The notes under the pieces were generated by a model. It made no database searches, was not told the origin of the DNA, and saw only the letters and a list, made by a program, of their open reading frames with translations. This document shows positions 19,083 through 30,823 of a DNA stretch of 64,000 bases, one piece after another. The DNA is taken from positions 11,858,226-11,922,225 of the forward strand of contig JAJLRJ010000010.1 of assembly GCA_024195265.1 (NCBI GenBank), written 5' to 3'. Position numbers and translations under genes: made by a program. The stretch comes from Dendrophyllia cribrosa. Its lineage: Eukaryota; Cnidaria; Anthozoa; Scleractinia; Dendrophylliidae. Positions within the stretch are counted from its first letter, which is position 1. Every line of letters begins with the position of its first letter.

Positions 19083-19497
19083 AGCCTGGTTTCCGGCCAT
19101 AAAATCGCAACGATCGCATCGATCGCAGAAAAAAGTGTTTTGCGACCCTTGCGATCATCTGGAAACCAAAACGTTGTGATCCTTGCGATCGTTACGATCC
19201 TTGCGATTGCGATCGCAGAGATAGAGAAATTTCTATCTCAGCGATCCTTGCGATCATTGCGATCGAGAGGTTTTTATATGAAACCACTCTTGCGATCCTT
19301 ATGATCCAAAATGTCCCAAAAAGCATTGCACCCCAAAGCCTTGTATCCCATAATGCACTTAAAGTTTATCGGATCCAGGCCTACTCGACGTTTTCTTGCG
19401 ATCGTTGCGATCATATGAAACCCGAGGTCTCAGCGATCGCAAGGATCGCAAGAATCACAGCGATCGTCGATCGTTGCGATTATATGAAAACCAAGCT
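19083..19497. mobile_element. 415-base Harbinger-type MITE rich in GCGATCG, TAA target duplication
   Basis: Terminal inverted repeats are AGCCTGGTTTCC and (reverse complement) AGCTTGGTTTTC. The element is flanked by TAA at 19080-19082 and 19498-19500. The empty site is visible in unit 2 near 43834. The interior is a dense array of GCGATCG-like words in both orientations, giving extensive self-complementarity. TAA duplication suggests PIF/Harbinger mobilisation. Confidence 0.75.
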
Positions 19498-19556
19498 TAA
19501 GTAAGGTTAATATTTACTCTTATTATCTTTACGAACACTGTTCGGTTACTACTTAC

Positions 19557-20072
19557 ACAGTACTGAAATCTCCACCTCGTCAGATGCCAGATTAAAAAAG
19601 TTCGGGGAAGCAGTTAGTATTTTAAACTGGTATTTGTTTCCATTGATTGATCTTGTGGCAGCAAGAATTGTCAGTGTTGCTTCGGTGTTTGATATAGCTG
19701 CACTGAAGTGTCGTTTGTAGCCCGATGACAAAGTTACGTTGTAACCGGCCTGCTTGGCGGCAACTGTAGGTGCCCCCACTGTACCATCAGTATTATTAGA
19801 AAATTGAGCAATCAAAATCGATTCCCCATCAAGGTTATAACTCCACTGGAGAATAAGGTTTTGACCTTCCACTACAGTCGATGATGAAGGTTGGGAAGAA
19901 AATGTAGGCACCAGTTCTACAACGAGAACATAATAATGTAATAACCTTAAACTTGATAAACAAAATTGACCGTGTAACAAGCTGTAAAAACACTTGCTGG
20001 ATACTTACGAGCATTTTGTGAAAATAAGACGAGTTGAAACAGCAGTAAATTTACGTAAGCAACATATGACAT
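19557..20072 (-). CDS. Ig-like gene B: intact signal-peptide exon and Ig exon (partial gene)
   Basis: Exon 1 (20072-20009) encodes a signal peptide ('AYVNLLLFQLVLFSQ') and ends in phase 1 at a GTAAGT donor. Exon 2 (19916-19557, exactly 360 bases) starts after TAG, is open throughout, and ends in phase 1 at GTAAGTAG. Symmetric 1-1 exons are classic for shuffled Ig domains. Key regions are 'STVVEGQNLILQWSY', 'GYKRHFSAAISNTEATLTI' and 'NKYQFKI'. The two cysteines of the usual Ig disulfide are absent (Leu/Gln before the core Trp, Phe in YxF), so the fold, if Ig, is disulfide-free. Further 3' exons would lie below 19557, where none is recognised. This is the only unbroken copy of four. A surface or recognition role is inference. 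Confidence 0.6.
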
Positions 20073-22861
20073 CCTTTTCTTTTGGCATCGCCTACTTCGT
20101 ATTTCACTTCTTTGTTAGGGTTTCTGAACGGAGAAGTTTGCAAGGAACATTATGTTGTGGAAAAACAACAACAAATATTTTAGCATGTAACAAAAGCAGG
20201 CATATTTGGTAACACTAGTGAACATTTAGAAGAACTAACAACGGCTTCTTCGATTTTTTTCAACAGATTTTCTCGTTCTCGTAAATTTGGACTTTGTGAA
20301 AACACAGATTATGTTTCTAAAGTAAATCATGAAATGAACTTTAAAAAAATCGATTTCGCCGGCAGGAAGGTCTTTAGACGGGCATGTGATCAGCATGTGC
20401 AATGGTCCGGAGCGGAGTTAAAGTAAGAATAGAAAAGTGAGTCAAAACTACCTTATCGTCGTTTATCAGTTTAATTAACGCATGAGTCCCTCGCTAAAAC
20501 TGAGCCAGTGATCCAACAGGACCTTGCTTATGTCGCTAGAAAAAAACACAACTGAAAATAGGCTTCTTTTTAGGGAATGTACAGCTTGTCCTGTTGTACG
20601 GTATCGATGTTGTACTTAGGGACTCTCTTTTCATTTCATGAAATACTGCCGACGAAATTTGTATCCAATCCTTCTTCTTTTGAGAGACGCACACTTTCTC
20701 CACGCACTTCATACGTAACAGGATAAAAGACGCTGTTAAAATTAGGTCTAAACGCATTTTATATACATTGAACTGGGTAATGATATCAAATTTGCAATTA
20801 TTAAATGACATAAGGCAGGAACGCTTGACCGGTTTTGACCGAAGATACAGAATAACCACAGCTTCAAACATAGCAACGAGCTTTAAAAATACAGGGATCA
20901 CTGAAATAAGTGCAGGGATCTCTTGGAAGTTAATATAAGTGACTTTCCGCTTAAGAAATTCAATTGCAATTGAATTGCTATCGCTTGCAATCGATTAAGA
21001 TCAATGAAATACATGCAAACAGAACAAATAAAAGATGTTGCTGTGATTGTGCATATTGTGGCCTATTCATTGAAATTTTTTAAAATTGCGTGACTGTACA
21101 TGTTAGCCTGACATTATTTGTTTCGATACTTTGCGATGAAAAAGACAAACATCCAAAGGCAAAACTGCTAAACACAGGAACAAAAACTGAAATTGATGGG
21201 CAAATAAGTTAGACCTACAGACAGTTAAACCAACCCACGGCCGGCAGATCGTAATTGTTTTTACTTTGTCAAAGTATATTTCAGTACTTACACTGACCGT
21301 GGCACAACGTCGTAATTCACTACGCGGAAGTGGCAAATGTCGACCTTTCTCCGAAAATATAGAAACGTTCTTCATGTTAGTTTCCTAAAGTTATTTTTAC
21401 TGAAGTCATTTCAGTGTTCCAACAATTAGTCAAATAGCATCATGCGCCAGTCTGAACACCCATTGCAACGCTATCGGGTTTAGTATATACCAATTATAAT
21501 TTTTCATTATTCGGTTTGTTTTCCTCGTATCTAAAAATACGAATGTCGAATTATTTAATTTTGTCTCGAAAACAACCGAAGGATCTACTCTTACTTTCCT
21601 AAACCGTTATAAGATTATATGAGCAGTTAACGTCTCAGTGTTACTCCGGCCATTTCGTGAAGTGTATCACTCCACCATCATTGCTTATGCTTAATCAAGA
21701 AACAAATAAGTATTGTGAAAACTTAATCTGATCAAAATTATGCTTTAACTTACCTGACCAGGCTGGAGTGAAGACACAAAAATAGAACCAAGCGTTGAAA
21801 CGATTCAGAGTTGATTGCTGACTGATAATTTGCTCGGCAGATGATTTATTCACTCAGCACATTGTGATCCGCATGCATAAATATGTCGTAATCCGGGTAA
21901 CCTGAGGTTGTTGTCTATTTTAAACTCGTTGTTGTGCTCAACGCGAAGTGCAGGAAGTGGGCAATCCTGAATCTCACTTCCCACAACGTCTTGTAGTTAA
22001 CAATGGAGTGGTCCATAAATACAAGTGTGACAACCTTCTGTAGCCGAATCAGCCATATTTCGATGTCACTTTTGATTCAACATCGCTTCCAAATTTCTTT
22101 GTTGCCGAAAATGTTGGATTGTGTGACGTTGAAGCTATTTGAAAGTACACTGTCGAACAAAAGCATGTGCACAAAAGGAGCAAAGTTCTTTTGTATTTTG
22201 AAACCATTTGAACAACATTGTTTTCCGTTTTAACATTCTATTAACATTCGCTCAACAAATGTTAACCAGATGATTGATCAAATGTTGAAACCGACTTTAG
22301 TTGACTTCTGAAACTGGACATGCTCTAGTCGTATTATTCAGGTGGCATATTTCTGCCATTCAAATTGTGACATTTTCTATGGATTGCAGTTCCTGAAAAA
22401 TTTTAACTTGATTGCAATATAATTTTTTCTGAGAGTTTATTTCTACGAAAACCTTGCTGTGATTTGTGTTTATCGAAACATAGGCACGTAATATGTGCAG
22501 AAAGGACAACATCCTTTGTGAGAACGTAGAAAGGGATGATATATAAATTGACTGATGGACGGACGGATGGATGGATGGATTCGCTTTTGCTTATGTACGG
22601 TAATTTCAATATTTGACAAAAACGTCTTTACATGAAAACCGTATTTAAAAAATAGTAAGTGGTAAAATCAAAGGCTCCTAAGAGCGAACCCGTGAATAAT
22701 GCTAACGCGTAACGCAATATTGCGGTAAGCTTATGTTTTCACACTGACACGGTTCAATATTTTTTTTGAAATTAAACGTAAGGATTTTTGACAAACACGA
22801 AAAGAAAAATACAGTACATCACTTTCATAATGTTCAGTCTGAAGAAGAAAAAAAAAAGAGA
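20073..22861. other. No gene recognised; flank of Ig gene B
   Basis: 20073-20255 still matches unit 2 (44430-44645). 20490-21110 is paralogous to 15390-16000, with its first 150 bases inverted. The rest contains only short frames without family features. Confidence 0.5.
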
Positions 22862-22935
22862 GAAGGAGCAAGACTCAACCCTGGGACCTTTCGGCTATCA
22901 GTCCGCGCTTTAAGCCATTCGGCCACCGTGATCAC
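22862..22935 (-). tRNA. tRNA-like sequence (pseudogene or SINE head)
   Basis: On the minus strand it shows an A-box-like 'GTGGCCGAATGGCTTAAAGC' and a B-box-like 'GGGTTGAGTC' about 40 bases apart, with 'GGACTGATA' near the anticodon position. This resembles a class II (Ser/Leu-like) tRNA without its variable arm. The acceptor stem does not close well, so it is probably not functional. Confidence 0.35.
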
Positions 22936-23439
22936 TGGCTTGAAACATGAGAAATTTAATTACTTCAACGTAGATACGCATCTAAACAAGTGTCTCGGTT
23001 GAAAAATCCTTTTAGATCGCTTTTATCGTTTCATTTAAGACTCCGAATGCGAAACATCTTTAAGCTTATTGTTATTTATATTCGTTTACAACAATTTAAA
23101 TATTGTTATCGCTGAATTAACGCGGGGATTCAAGTTGTTCTCGGTTGCGAAACGCATTCGTACTAAGTTTACAGCTGAGTGATGGAACGAGTGAGCGGTA
23201 ACGTAATATTGCGGTTTTTTTATCTCGTTAAAGGACCCTAGTCATCCAAAATGCACTGCGCGCTCAAACGGTAAAATCCGCCATTTTCGATGCCATCGAA
23301 ATTACCGAACATTGCATAGTGAATCGGAATCTTACTGCATCGTCCCCAGTTCTGTAAATGAAAGTCTAACTTTTATCGTAGCGTTTTTGAATTATTAGTC
23401 TATCGGTTTGAATGATTTTTTCGTAGTTTTGCGCTACCG

Positions 23440-23682
23440 ATGGACAAGGTTTTGACATCCAAAGTCAATGGTCTTATGGCCTCACGGTTTCCCAAGCGCG
23501 GACGGCCGAAGGCGCCAAGAAATGCAAAGAAAACTATTCTTCGTGAATCGACTTTCCACCTTTGGATTACGAGCAAAAGTGAGGTTGGAATCGTACGGCT
23601 AAACCATAGCCAGTTCGCCGAATTGTTGTTGTTAAAGAATGTACAACAGTTGCATCCGGCCGTGAGAATTATGAAACAGTAA
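23440..23682 (+). CDS. Unrecognised 80-residue frame, possible element fragment
   Basis: The frame starts 'MDKVLTSKVNGLMASRF' and continues 'RGRPKAPRNAKKTILREST' and 'LNHSQFAELLLL'. Composition is protein-like and I have an impression of similar stretches in coral transposon-type proteins, but no domain can be named. It overlaps an antisense frame of similar length. It may be a fragment of a larger decayed gene; flanks (22936-23439 and 23683-25650) show nothing supporting exons. Confidence 0.25.
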   Translation: MDKVLTSKVNGLMASRFPKRGRPKAPRNAKKTILRESTFHLWITSKSEVGIVRLNHSQFAELLLLKNVQQLHPAVRIMKQ

Positions 23683-25650
23683 ACATGCTGGAGATTCAAA
23701 TATTTCACAAACTGGTTTCATGATGGATGCAATAACGCCATACGTTTAACAACGAAAGTACAGCCTAGCTCCGAGACACGCAACTTAAACGCAGAAAAAA
23801 CTCTGAGCTGTCGAAAAAAAAAACTGTAATATGCCATTATTCTATGGAATCATTGATGAAGAAACTCTATCTCGGAAGCCATGCTAACCGCAGACTTGCG
23901 CTCACACAAAATCACGCCGACTGAGAAATTAACTCAGTGATCCTAGAATTCAGCGACTACTACTGATCTTGCAAACTATGCGCTAAAGAAACAATATTGT
24001 TATGCCGAGAACTAGCAAACAGCGATGGCATAACTAAATATTCTCATAGTAAACGGCTCTGGAAAGCGTAAATATCTCCTGTCAGTATCAGAGACTTTCC
24101 TAAGATCAAAGAATCGGCAACATTGAAAACAACAGTCCTGTTATATCTTAATTTTGATCTATAAAAAGAAAACAATCTCTCAGACACGTACTTGGGGTAA
24201 CCCTATTCTGAAGCCGGGGTGAAACGCTTTTTTTGCGACAAGCAGGATTTGTGCTAGGCCTGTCACCTTTTATAACGATATTTTTTTAAATATCTCGCCT
24301 CTGATCTTTCGCGACGATTTCCTTACTTTTGGTTACGCGCCACGTGTAATATAATACCGAAACTCCCGCATGTAAACAAAAACAAAGGTGTGGCCGATTA
24401 GGATCCTTTAATGCGCATGCGCGCAATCGAGATATAGGTATCAGTATAAAAAAGGGACAAAAGTTGTTAACAAAAGGTTCTTTGCTAAGTTTTGTGGACT
24501 TTTGTCCGGGGGGGTTACTTCTTTCTTTTTTATAGAAGCTATATTAGGGCATTGAGGATATGGTTGGTTAAACCGGTTAGGATTTCAAGAAGGGCGACAC
24601 ATACCGCCACTAAAATTTTTGAGGAGCACCCCCGGACCTATTGTTAATTTCCCTACGGTATTGAAATGTCATGAACTTGTCATGTCTTACGCTACGTCAC
24701 CACAAAGGTATTACAGTTCTTATTGAGTTTCGATATCTCACGTTAGCTATCAATCTTTCAAATTTGTTTTCAAGTGGATGTGTCCGAGACGTTCTACGCT
24801 CTTTGCGTCTTATGGTTTTTGTTTCCTGTCGAGTTGCAGTTGGGCCTCTTTTATTGTTTTTTTGTCTTATTCATCATGACTGTTGTTGTAATCTTTGTCC
24901 GCTTTTTTGAGGTTTATAGTAGAGTTGTTTTTGAATTCTTTTAGAGCTATGACCTCATCGCCTGACAGATTGTTTCTAAGCTTAGTTAAAGTGATCTGCG
25001 CGAGTTGCGCTTTGACATTTTCCGCGCTCGACGAAGCTAAGAAATTTCACCCTGTATCTTTGTCCGCTTTTTGAGGTTTATAGCTGACATTTTCCGCGCT
25101 CGACGAAGCGACTGACGTGTTGTTTGTTTCTGAGTAGATACCCGAAATCGAACAAGAACATACGTTGCCATGGCAATCACATCTGTCAACAAGAGCGGGA
25201 TTTTTTAAATCCTTCGCAGGTATAAAAAATGAAAAACAGCTAAATAACATTATTTCAAATTTACCTTTAATAGTAAAAGATTCATATACTAATAAAAACA
25301 AAAATTCGAATTTTTCAGTGAATTTCTGATTAACCTCCGAATTGTATGCAAATATTTTGTGGATTCTAAACGGCGTTATAGAAGATGGATGCCTCGGTTA
25401 TAAGTATTTAAAACTTCACCTTTGGTACACGTATGGACATGGCCGAACTGGACGTGGCTGAACCGCCAAAGAATCGATAAATGGAAACGTAAACCACCAT
25501 GACCGTCAATCGTCATCGAGGCCTCAATAAACTTCCGAATGAAAACATTCATTGAAACATGACTAAAAGATGCCTCCCTCTCAAACGTCAGAGGATTATT
25601 CAGTTCGATTTAAAATCATTCAATTTTTCTTTAATGAACAAAACAATAAT
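23683..25650. other. No gene recognised; short internal duplication
   Basis: A segment containing 'TTTGTCCGCTTTT' and 'GAGGTTTATAG' followed by 'TCCGCGCTCGACGAAGC' is repeated between about 24895-25040 and 25057-25110. Otherwise nothing is recognised. Confidence 0.5.
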
Positions 25651-25654
25651 AGAT

Positions 25655-26710
25655 AGTATTCGAGGTTCTGCTGGTAGATTTTTAGCGGAGATCTCGCGGG
25701 CCAAAGGACCGCTCGATGAGCTCCATACTCGTAGAATATATGCCCGTCATTTTCCATGGTCATGGGAACGTCCGAGCGTCCGTGCGTATGTCCGTGCGTC
25801 CGTTGCGCAGAGCTAGCTCGCGGGCGCGTACCAAAACATGCGCGTATCACGTCGCGCATCATCAAGGATCTTGATCTGTCACGTCAGCTGCAGTAAACAC
25901 TCTTTGTTGTGTTTAGCGGAGAAAACCGTTTGCAAAACTTTTTTCCCTGCATTTTTTGGCGGTTTGCTACTTAAGACAGGGATACTAATTAAGGTATACT
26001 CAGAAGCCACTATAGTGAAAAGCTTTCCACTATGGCGGCTTCTGAGTATCCCTTAATTAGTATCCCTGTCTTGACATTTCAGAACCGAAGAAGTGGAGTT
26101 TTAAAGAATTTCCAAGCAGCCGCGTGACATGAAAGTAAAAGAAATTACATTTTTCGATGGGAATTTATGTTGATATCAATTTTGGATTGACTTTTTCTTT
26201 GTGTTCTCGTTAGTTTTGGAGAATAGTTTTTAAAACGTGCTCAAATTCTTTCGTGTTCATATCGTGAATGTCATGGAGGACAGCTCAAAAGAAGATTTTG
26301 TTGTCCATTTTTATGTGTTTTTTCATTCATAACATAGGTTGAAAAGCGATTTTATGTAAACAAAAGAAGACTTTGATTTTATAGTTCTAACGTTACTTGC
26401 GTCGCCTTAATTATGCAAAGATGTTTGTGTATTTTATGCAATTTTGATTTCCAAACTTTTTTATTGATACGCAACAGGTGTATTTTATTCCGAAATTGGT
26501 CATACTAGCTATTCTAGACCGAGAAAAAGTTGTTTTTGTGAACTTTTGTACGGTCTAAATGTACTGTGCAGACGGTCGCGTAATACGTTTTTTGAGAATT
26601 GCTAAAATAAAAAAAATGACCCGGTTGTCAATCTTAATTCTTTTGCTTCCGACCTTTCTCCTTAATTAAGTTTATCATCGGCTTTCTGAGCTCCGCTGTT
26701 AGGTTCAGCC
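25655..26710 (-). mobile_element. Copy of the GCTCCGCT-ended repeat family, reverse orientation
   Basis: Near 25680-25780 the sequence is the reverse complement of the conserved right end found at 14280-14397, 28900-28997 and 30110-30229 (words such as TGACCATGGAAAATGACGGG and GCGGAGATCTCGCGGG). The left part shares words with 29081-29400 in reverse. It appears to be a non-autonomous transposon with no coding capacity. Exact ends are not defined. Confidence 0.5.
25973..26072. repeat. 100-base near-perfect palindrome
   Basis: Arms 25973-26017 and 26028-26072 are reverse complements with few mismatches ('AAGACAGGGATACTAATTAAGG...'), around a short GAAAAGCTTTCC-like centre. A single, non-inverted copy of one arm is present at about 29846-29885. 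Confidence 0.8.
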
Positions 26711-27261
26711 TATCTTATCTATATTAATTAAATATCTGAGGGCACCACTTGTGTAAAAGAGCAGCAGCAATCGCAATCCACTAGGTTTGTTCTTTGTAAA
26801 TGCATTGTGCATTTTCCTGTGAGAATTGTTTTATTGACCAATTAATCGTGTTATGAAATCTTTTTTGTGAAATGCTTACCAAATGTAAACAATTTCGGTC
26901 AAAATAACCCTGAAAATTACCATGTATGTGTGATTCACCTTGCGATGGTCTTCCTTCGAAGCGAAAAGTTGACGCGTTTTATTGTGAATAAATAGTAATG
27001 TTGTATTTATTTTAATTATTGCCTCCTTGTCATTAATTATTTCACCATGGTAGCTTTTAGTGCGATCTTGTTTATCGGGAAATTTGATACTGCCTAACTG
27101 GCCAGGGAGCCAGGTAATAAAATGCAAGAATATAATTAAAGAGGTACCAAGTGCAAAATTGTTAAGAGCGATGAATTCAGTTACATTTAACATAAAAAAT
27201 ATAAGCTAAGTCAAACAGCGGAGCTCACTGAACAGAAACGATGATGATAAGCTTAACTTAG

Positions 27262-28229
27262 GTGAAAGGTGGGAAGCACAATAAAAATTAGAATTAAGAT
27301 TGGCGGCCGGCTATCTTTTATTTTAGCAATTCTCAAAAACAGTATTTCGTGACCGTTTGCGCAGTACATTTAGAGTGCCCAAAATCTCACAAAAACATTT
27401 TTTTTCTCGGTCTGGAATAACTAGTACATGTATGACTAATTTCCGAAAAAAAAAATACACCTAGCGTATCGAAAATTGCCCGAGAAACTAATTTGGAAAT
27501 CAAAATTGCAAAAAATACACATAGATCTTGGCATAAGGCGACGCGAGTGAAGTTAGAGCTATTAAAACCAAGTATTGTTTTGTTTCCATAAAATCGCTTT
27601 TCATCCTATGTAATGAGCGAACAAACACATAAAAATCTTCTTTTGAAACATTTTATTCAAATATAAGTTAGTTTATGTTAAAAAGCAAAAGGCCAGCTAC
27701 CATTAGCACATCGAGGAGTCGTCTGGCTGAGCACATGGCGAAATTCAAGATGTCATCCAACTGAATTTAAGCACGTTATATATTACACATTTCTCCAAAA
27801 CTAACAAGAACACAAAGAACAACAACAACAACTCTTCGAGTAGTGAAGTCGAGCTTTAAGAAGCTTTAAGGGTCTTGTAAGTGCCCCAAAGGTACGAGAT
27901 TTAATTCAATATATTGTTATGATTTGTTTTACATGTACAGTGGCTTTTCCGGTCATACTAGGTGATCCGTCACGAACGTTACTACACTGTACGTCATTTG
28001 AAACCTTTAATCAGTCTTTCGCAATCACTCCTGCAAGAAAGGTGCACTTTAACTTTTATATTACTTCCATTTATATGTTGCTCGAAAAGAAAGAAAACAA
28101 AACTGATCGTTATCGAATGGAACTCTCGCCAAACCCGGCAATAATGTAAGTACCTTTTACTTGATATGTTTCGTTTCGTCATTTTCCTTTTTCTTATGAT
28201 GTAAATCCAATAATCCAGTCATCCATGAG
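27262..28229. mobile_element. Insertion in unit 2 relative to unit 1
   Basis: Unit 1 runs continuously through this point (around 13660), whereas unit 2 holds about 970 extra bases. The left part (GGTGAAAGGTGGGAAGCACA) is related to 29085-29400. No coding region is recognised. Confidence 0.6.
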
Positions 28230-28998
28230 CTTAAAGTTGCCATATCAACTGATATGACGTCACTAACACTTCGCCTCAGGCTATAAACCACTTGAAAATG
28301 TGAACTGTTCACTTTTTTGCCACCGAATTTTTACAATGTAAGTCGTACGCTTGGCTCGTAGCCAAGGGCAAGACTAAAAAGTCAATCACAAATTGTTGTC
28401 AAGATAAATTCCCATAGAAAAATGTAATTTCTTTTACCGTTAAGTCCACTCGGCTGCTTGAATATTTTTTAAAACTCCGCTTCTTCGGTTCTAACTTCCT
28501 AAGAAGAAATATCGCCCCGCATTGATAAAAACGTATGAAGTTCCTCAAAGCATGATTTTATCCCTTAAAGCTCTTCTTTTTTCACTAAAGCGACTTTTGA
28601 GAACTCTTTAAAGCTTTATTTTTACTTTTTGAATATCTGAGATGTTTGTTATTACTCCGATAAGACCTGATAAGATGAAACTACGGTTTAAAAAAAATTG
28701 AAGCACGTAAGCGCATGTTAGGTGACGTCATACGCGTCCGCGATCTACAATCTTGGACATTTTAAATGAAAAATTAATACTCCTCTCCCCTCCAGTTCAG
28801 TGGTGGGAAATGGCACGTTTTAGTTTTCGCGCTAATCCTTTATTTAATCGGGGTGAAGGGGAGGTGTTATTTTTCTTTTTATTCCGTACGAGATCGTAGC
28901 CCTGCGCACGTCGCGCTCGCGAAACATTCCGCTAGCAAAGACCATGAAAAATGACGGGCGTGGCTTCTATGAGAATGGTGCTCCGCAAGAGCTCCGCT

Positions 28999-30229
28999 AA
29001 TATATATAGTTAGGCTTAGCCTAACAGCGGCGCCCTCTGAAAACCCTCTGAACAAGCTTAACTAAGATGAAACTTAACTAATAGGTGAAAGGTCGGAAGC
29101 ACAAGAATTAAGATTAATATTGACGACCGGGCCATTTTTCAATTTTAGCAATTCTCAAAAACAATATTACCCGACCGTCTGCACAGTACATTTAGACCTT
29201 ACAAAAGTTCACAAAAATAACTTTTTCTCCGTTTAGAATAACTATTACGACTATTTTCCGAAAATGCAGTTGTTGCTTGTCAAAAAATGCCCGCGAAACT
29301 GATTTGGAAATCAAAATAGCAAAAATACACAAAAGGCATATTTGCATAAGGCGACGCAAGTATTAAATCTAAGTCTTGTTTTGTTAACATAAAATCGCTT
29401 TTCAATCTCTGTAATGAATGAACAAACACATAAAAATGGACAACACAATCTTCTTTCGAAAAATTTTATTCAAATCTCCATGAGTTTGTTTAAAAGCAAA
29501 CGCGTACCATTTATAGCGCATCGAGGCCGAGCCGTGTCTTTGATGAAATTCAAGAAATTAATACAACTGAATTTAAGCTACACGTTTATAAACAATTCTC
29601 CAAAACATAACGCCAACACAAATAAAAAGTCAATCACAGATTGATATCACGATACATTCCCGTCGAAAAATGTAATTTGTTTTACCTTTAAGTCCCTCCG
29701 GCGACTACTGTACTTGGAAATTCTTTAAATCTCCGCTTTGGTGCTGAAATCCGTAAAACGAACCCATCTCTTCACATTGCTAAAACCGTATATAGTTCCT
29801 CGAAGCAATATTTTATCCCTGAAAGCTCTTCTCTTTCCACTAAAGCGGCTTCTGAGTATCCCTTAATTAGTATCCTGTCTTGAGTAGCAAACCGCCAAAA
29901 AAAAATGTTGGGTAATAACGACTTCAATTCTACGCTAAAAACAGCATAAAAATCCTTCAACGGCTAAAGTGTTTACCGAGCTGACGGATGTGTAGCCGCG
30001 CGAAAAACAAAGCCTCAAAGATCCCGGATGTTTTGTGGCGTCACACGCGCATGTTTTGCGACGTCATACGCGCCAGCGAGCTAGCCCAACGCGTATGGCG
30101 GGTCGGCGGGCATTCGGCGGCGGGCGCACAACGCGCCCGCGAAACATTCCGCTAGCCATGACCATAAAAAATGACGGCATAGGTTCTATGAGTACGGTGC
30201 TCCGCCGGGCCTTCGGCCCGCGGGCTCCG
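28999..30229. mobile_element. Insertion in unit 2 bounded by GCTCCGCT repeats
   Basis: The insert lies between two copies of GCTCCGCT. Its right end (30110-30229) parallels 28900-28997, so two related elements sit in tandem. Similar right ends occur at 14280-14397 and, reversed, near 25680-25780. It is non-coding and probably a non-autonomous DNA transposon family. Confidence 0.6.
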
Positions 30230-30315
30230 CTATAATAAACACCTAGTTAATCGTAAAGGTTTGCCATGTTACATGTTTATTTAATCCCATAGTTTACTAT
30301 CTCCTTTGAATTTAC

Positions 30316-30823
30316 TCAGTACTGAAATCACCACCTCGTCAGATGTTAGAGGAAAAAAGTTTGGGGAACCAGTGGTTAACACAAACTGGTATTTTTCTCC
30401 ATTGATTGATCTTGGGGCAGCGAAAATTGTCAGTGTTGCTTGGAAGTCTGATATAGCTGCACTGAAGTGTTGTTCTGTTTACCTGCTTGACGGCAACTAT
30501 AGATGCCCCCGATATACCATCAGTAGTGTTAGAAAATCGGGCAAAGAAAAACCCTTGCCCATCAAGATTATAACTCCACTGAAAAATGAGGTTTTGACCT
30601 TCCACTACAGTCGATTATGAAGGTTGAGAATAAAATGTGGGCACCAGTTCTATAACAAGAATATACATAAGCTTTAGCTACAAAACTTAGTCTACAGTAA
30701 TCAGTAAACAAAACTGACCGTGTAACAAGTAGTAAAAACACTTGCTGAATACTTACCAGTATTTTGTGAAAATAAGAGGAGTTGAAACAACAGTAAATTC
30801 AAGTACTAAGCAACGAAGGACAT
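30316..30823 (-). pseudogene. Ig-like gene C, broken by a 26-base deletion and a stop
   Basis: This is the segmental copy of gene A. The signal exon (30823-30757) has a three-base insertion that creates an in-frame TAG after MSFVA. The Ig exon (30649-30316) is 334 bases, 26 fewer than the 360 of A and B, which shifts the frame after 'SIVAVKQVN'. The 3' donor is also altered (GTAAAT instead of GTAAGT). It is therefore a pseudogene. The damage differs from that in A, so both copies decayed partly independently after duplication. Confidence 0.75.

Larger units (their letters stand above)
13440..20255. repeat. Segmental duplication, unit 1 (holds Ig genes A and B)
   Basis: The unit matches 27040-44650 in order and orientation: 13440-13660/27040-27260, 13661-14400/28236-29000, 14390-16080/30220-31870, 16450-16605/31870-32020, 16613-18310/36641-38356, 18311-19080/42886-43835, 19500-20255/43836-44645. 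Matched blocks are near-identical by eye. Differences are mainly insertions in unit 2, plus a hairpin element (16096-16225) and a MITE (19083-19497) present only in unit 1. Confidence 0.9.

Noticed and set aside
19083..19497. CRISPR-like or regulatory array of GCGATCG repeats
   Set aside because: Repeats are irregular, in both orientations, and enclosed by TIRs with a TAA duplication, which fits a MITE.
25047..25301. 84-codon frame ending in a Ser-rich tail
   Set aside because: It spans a short duplicated non-coding segment and has no recognisable features.
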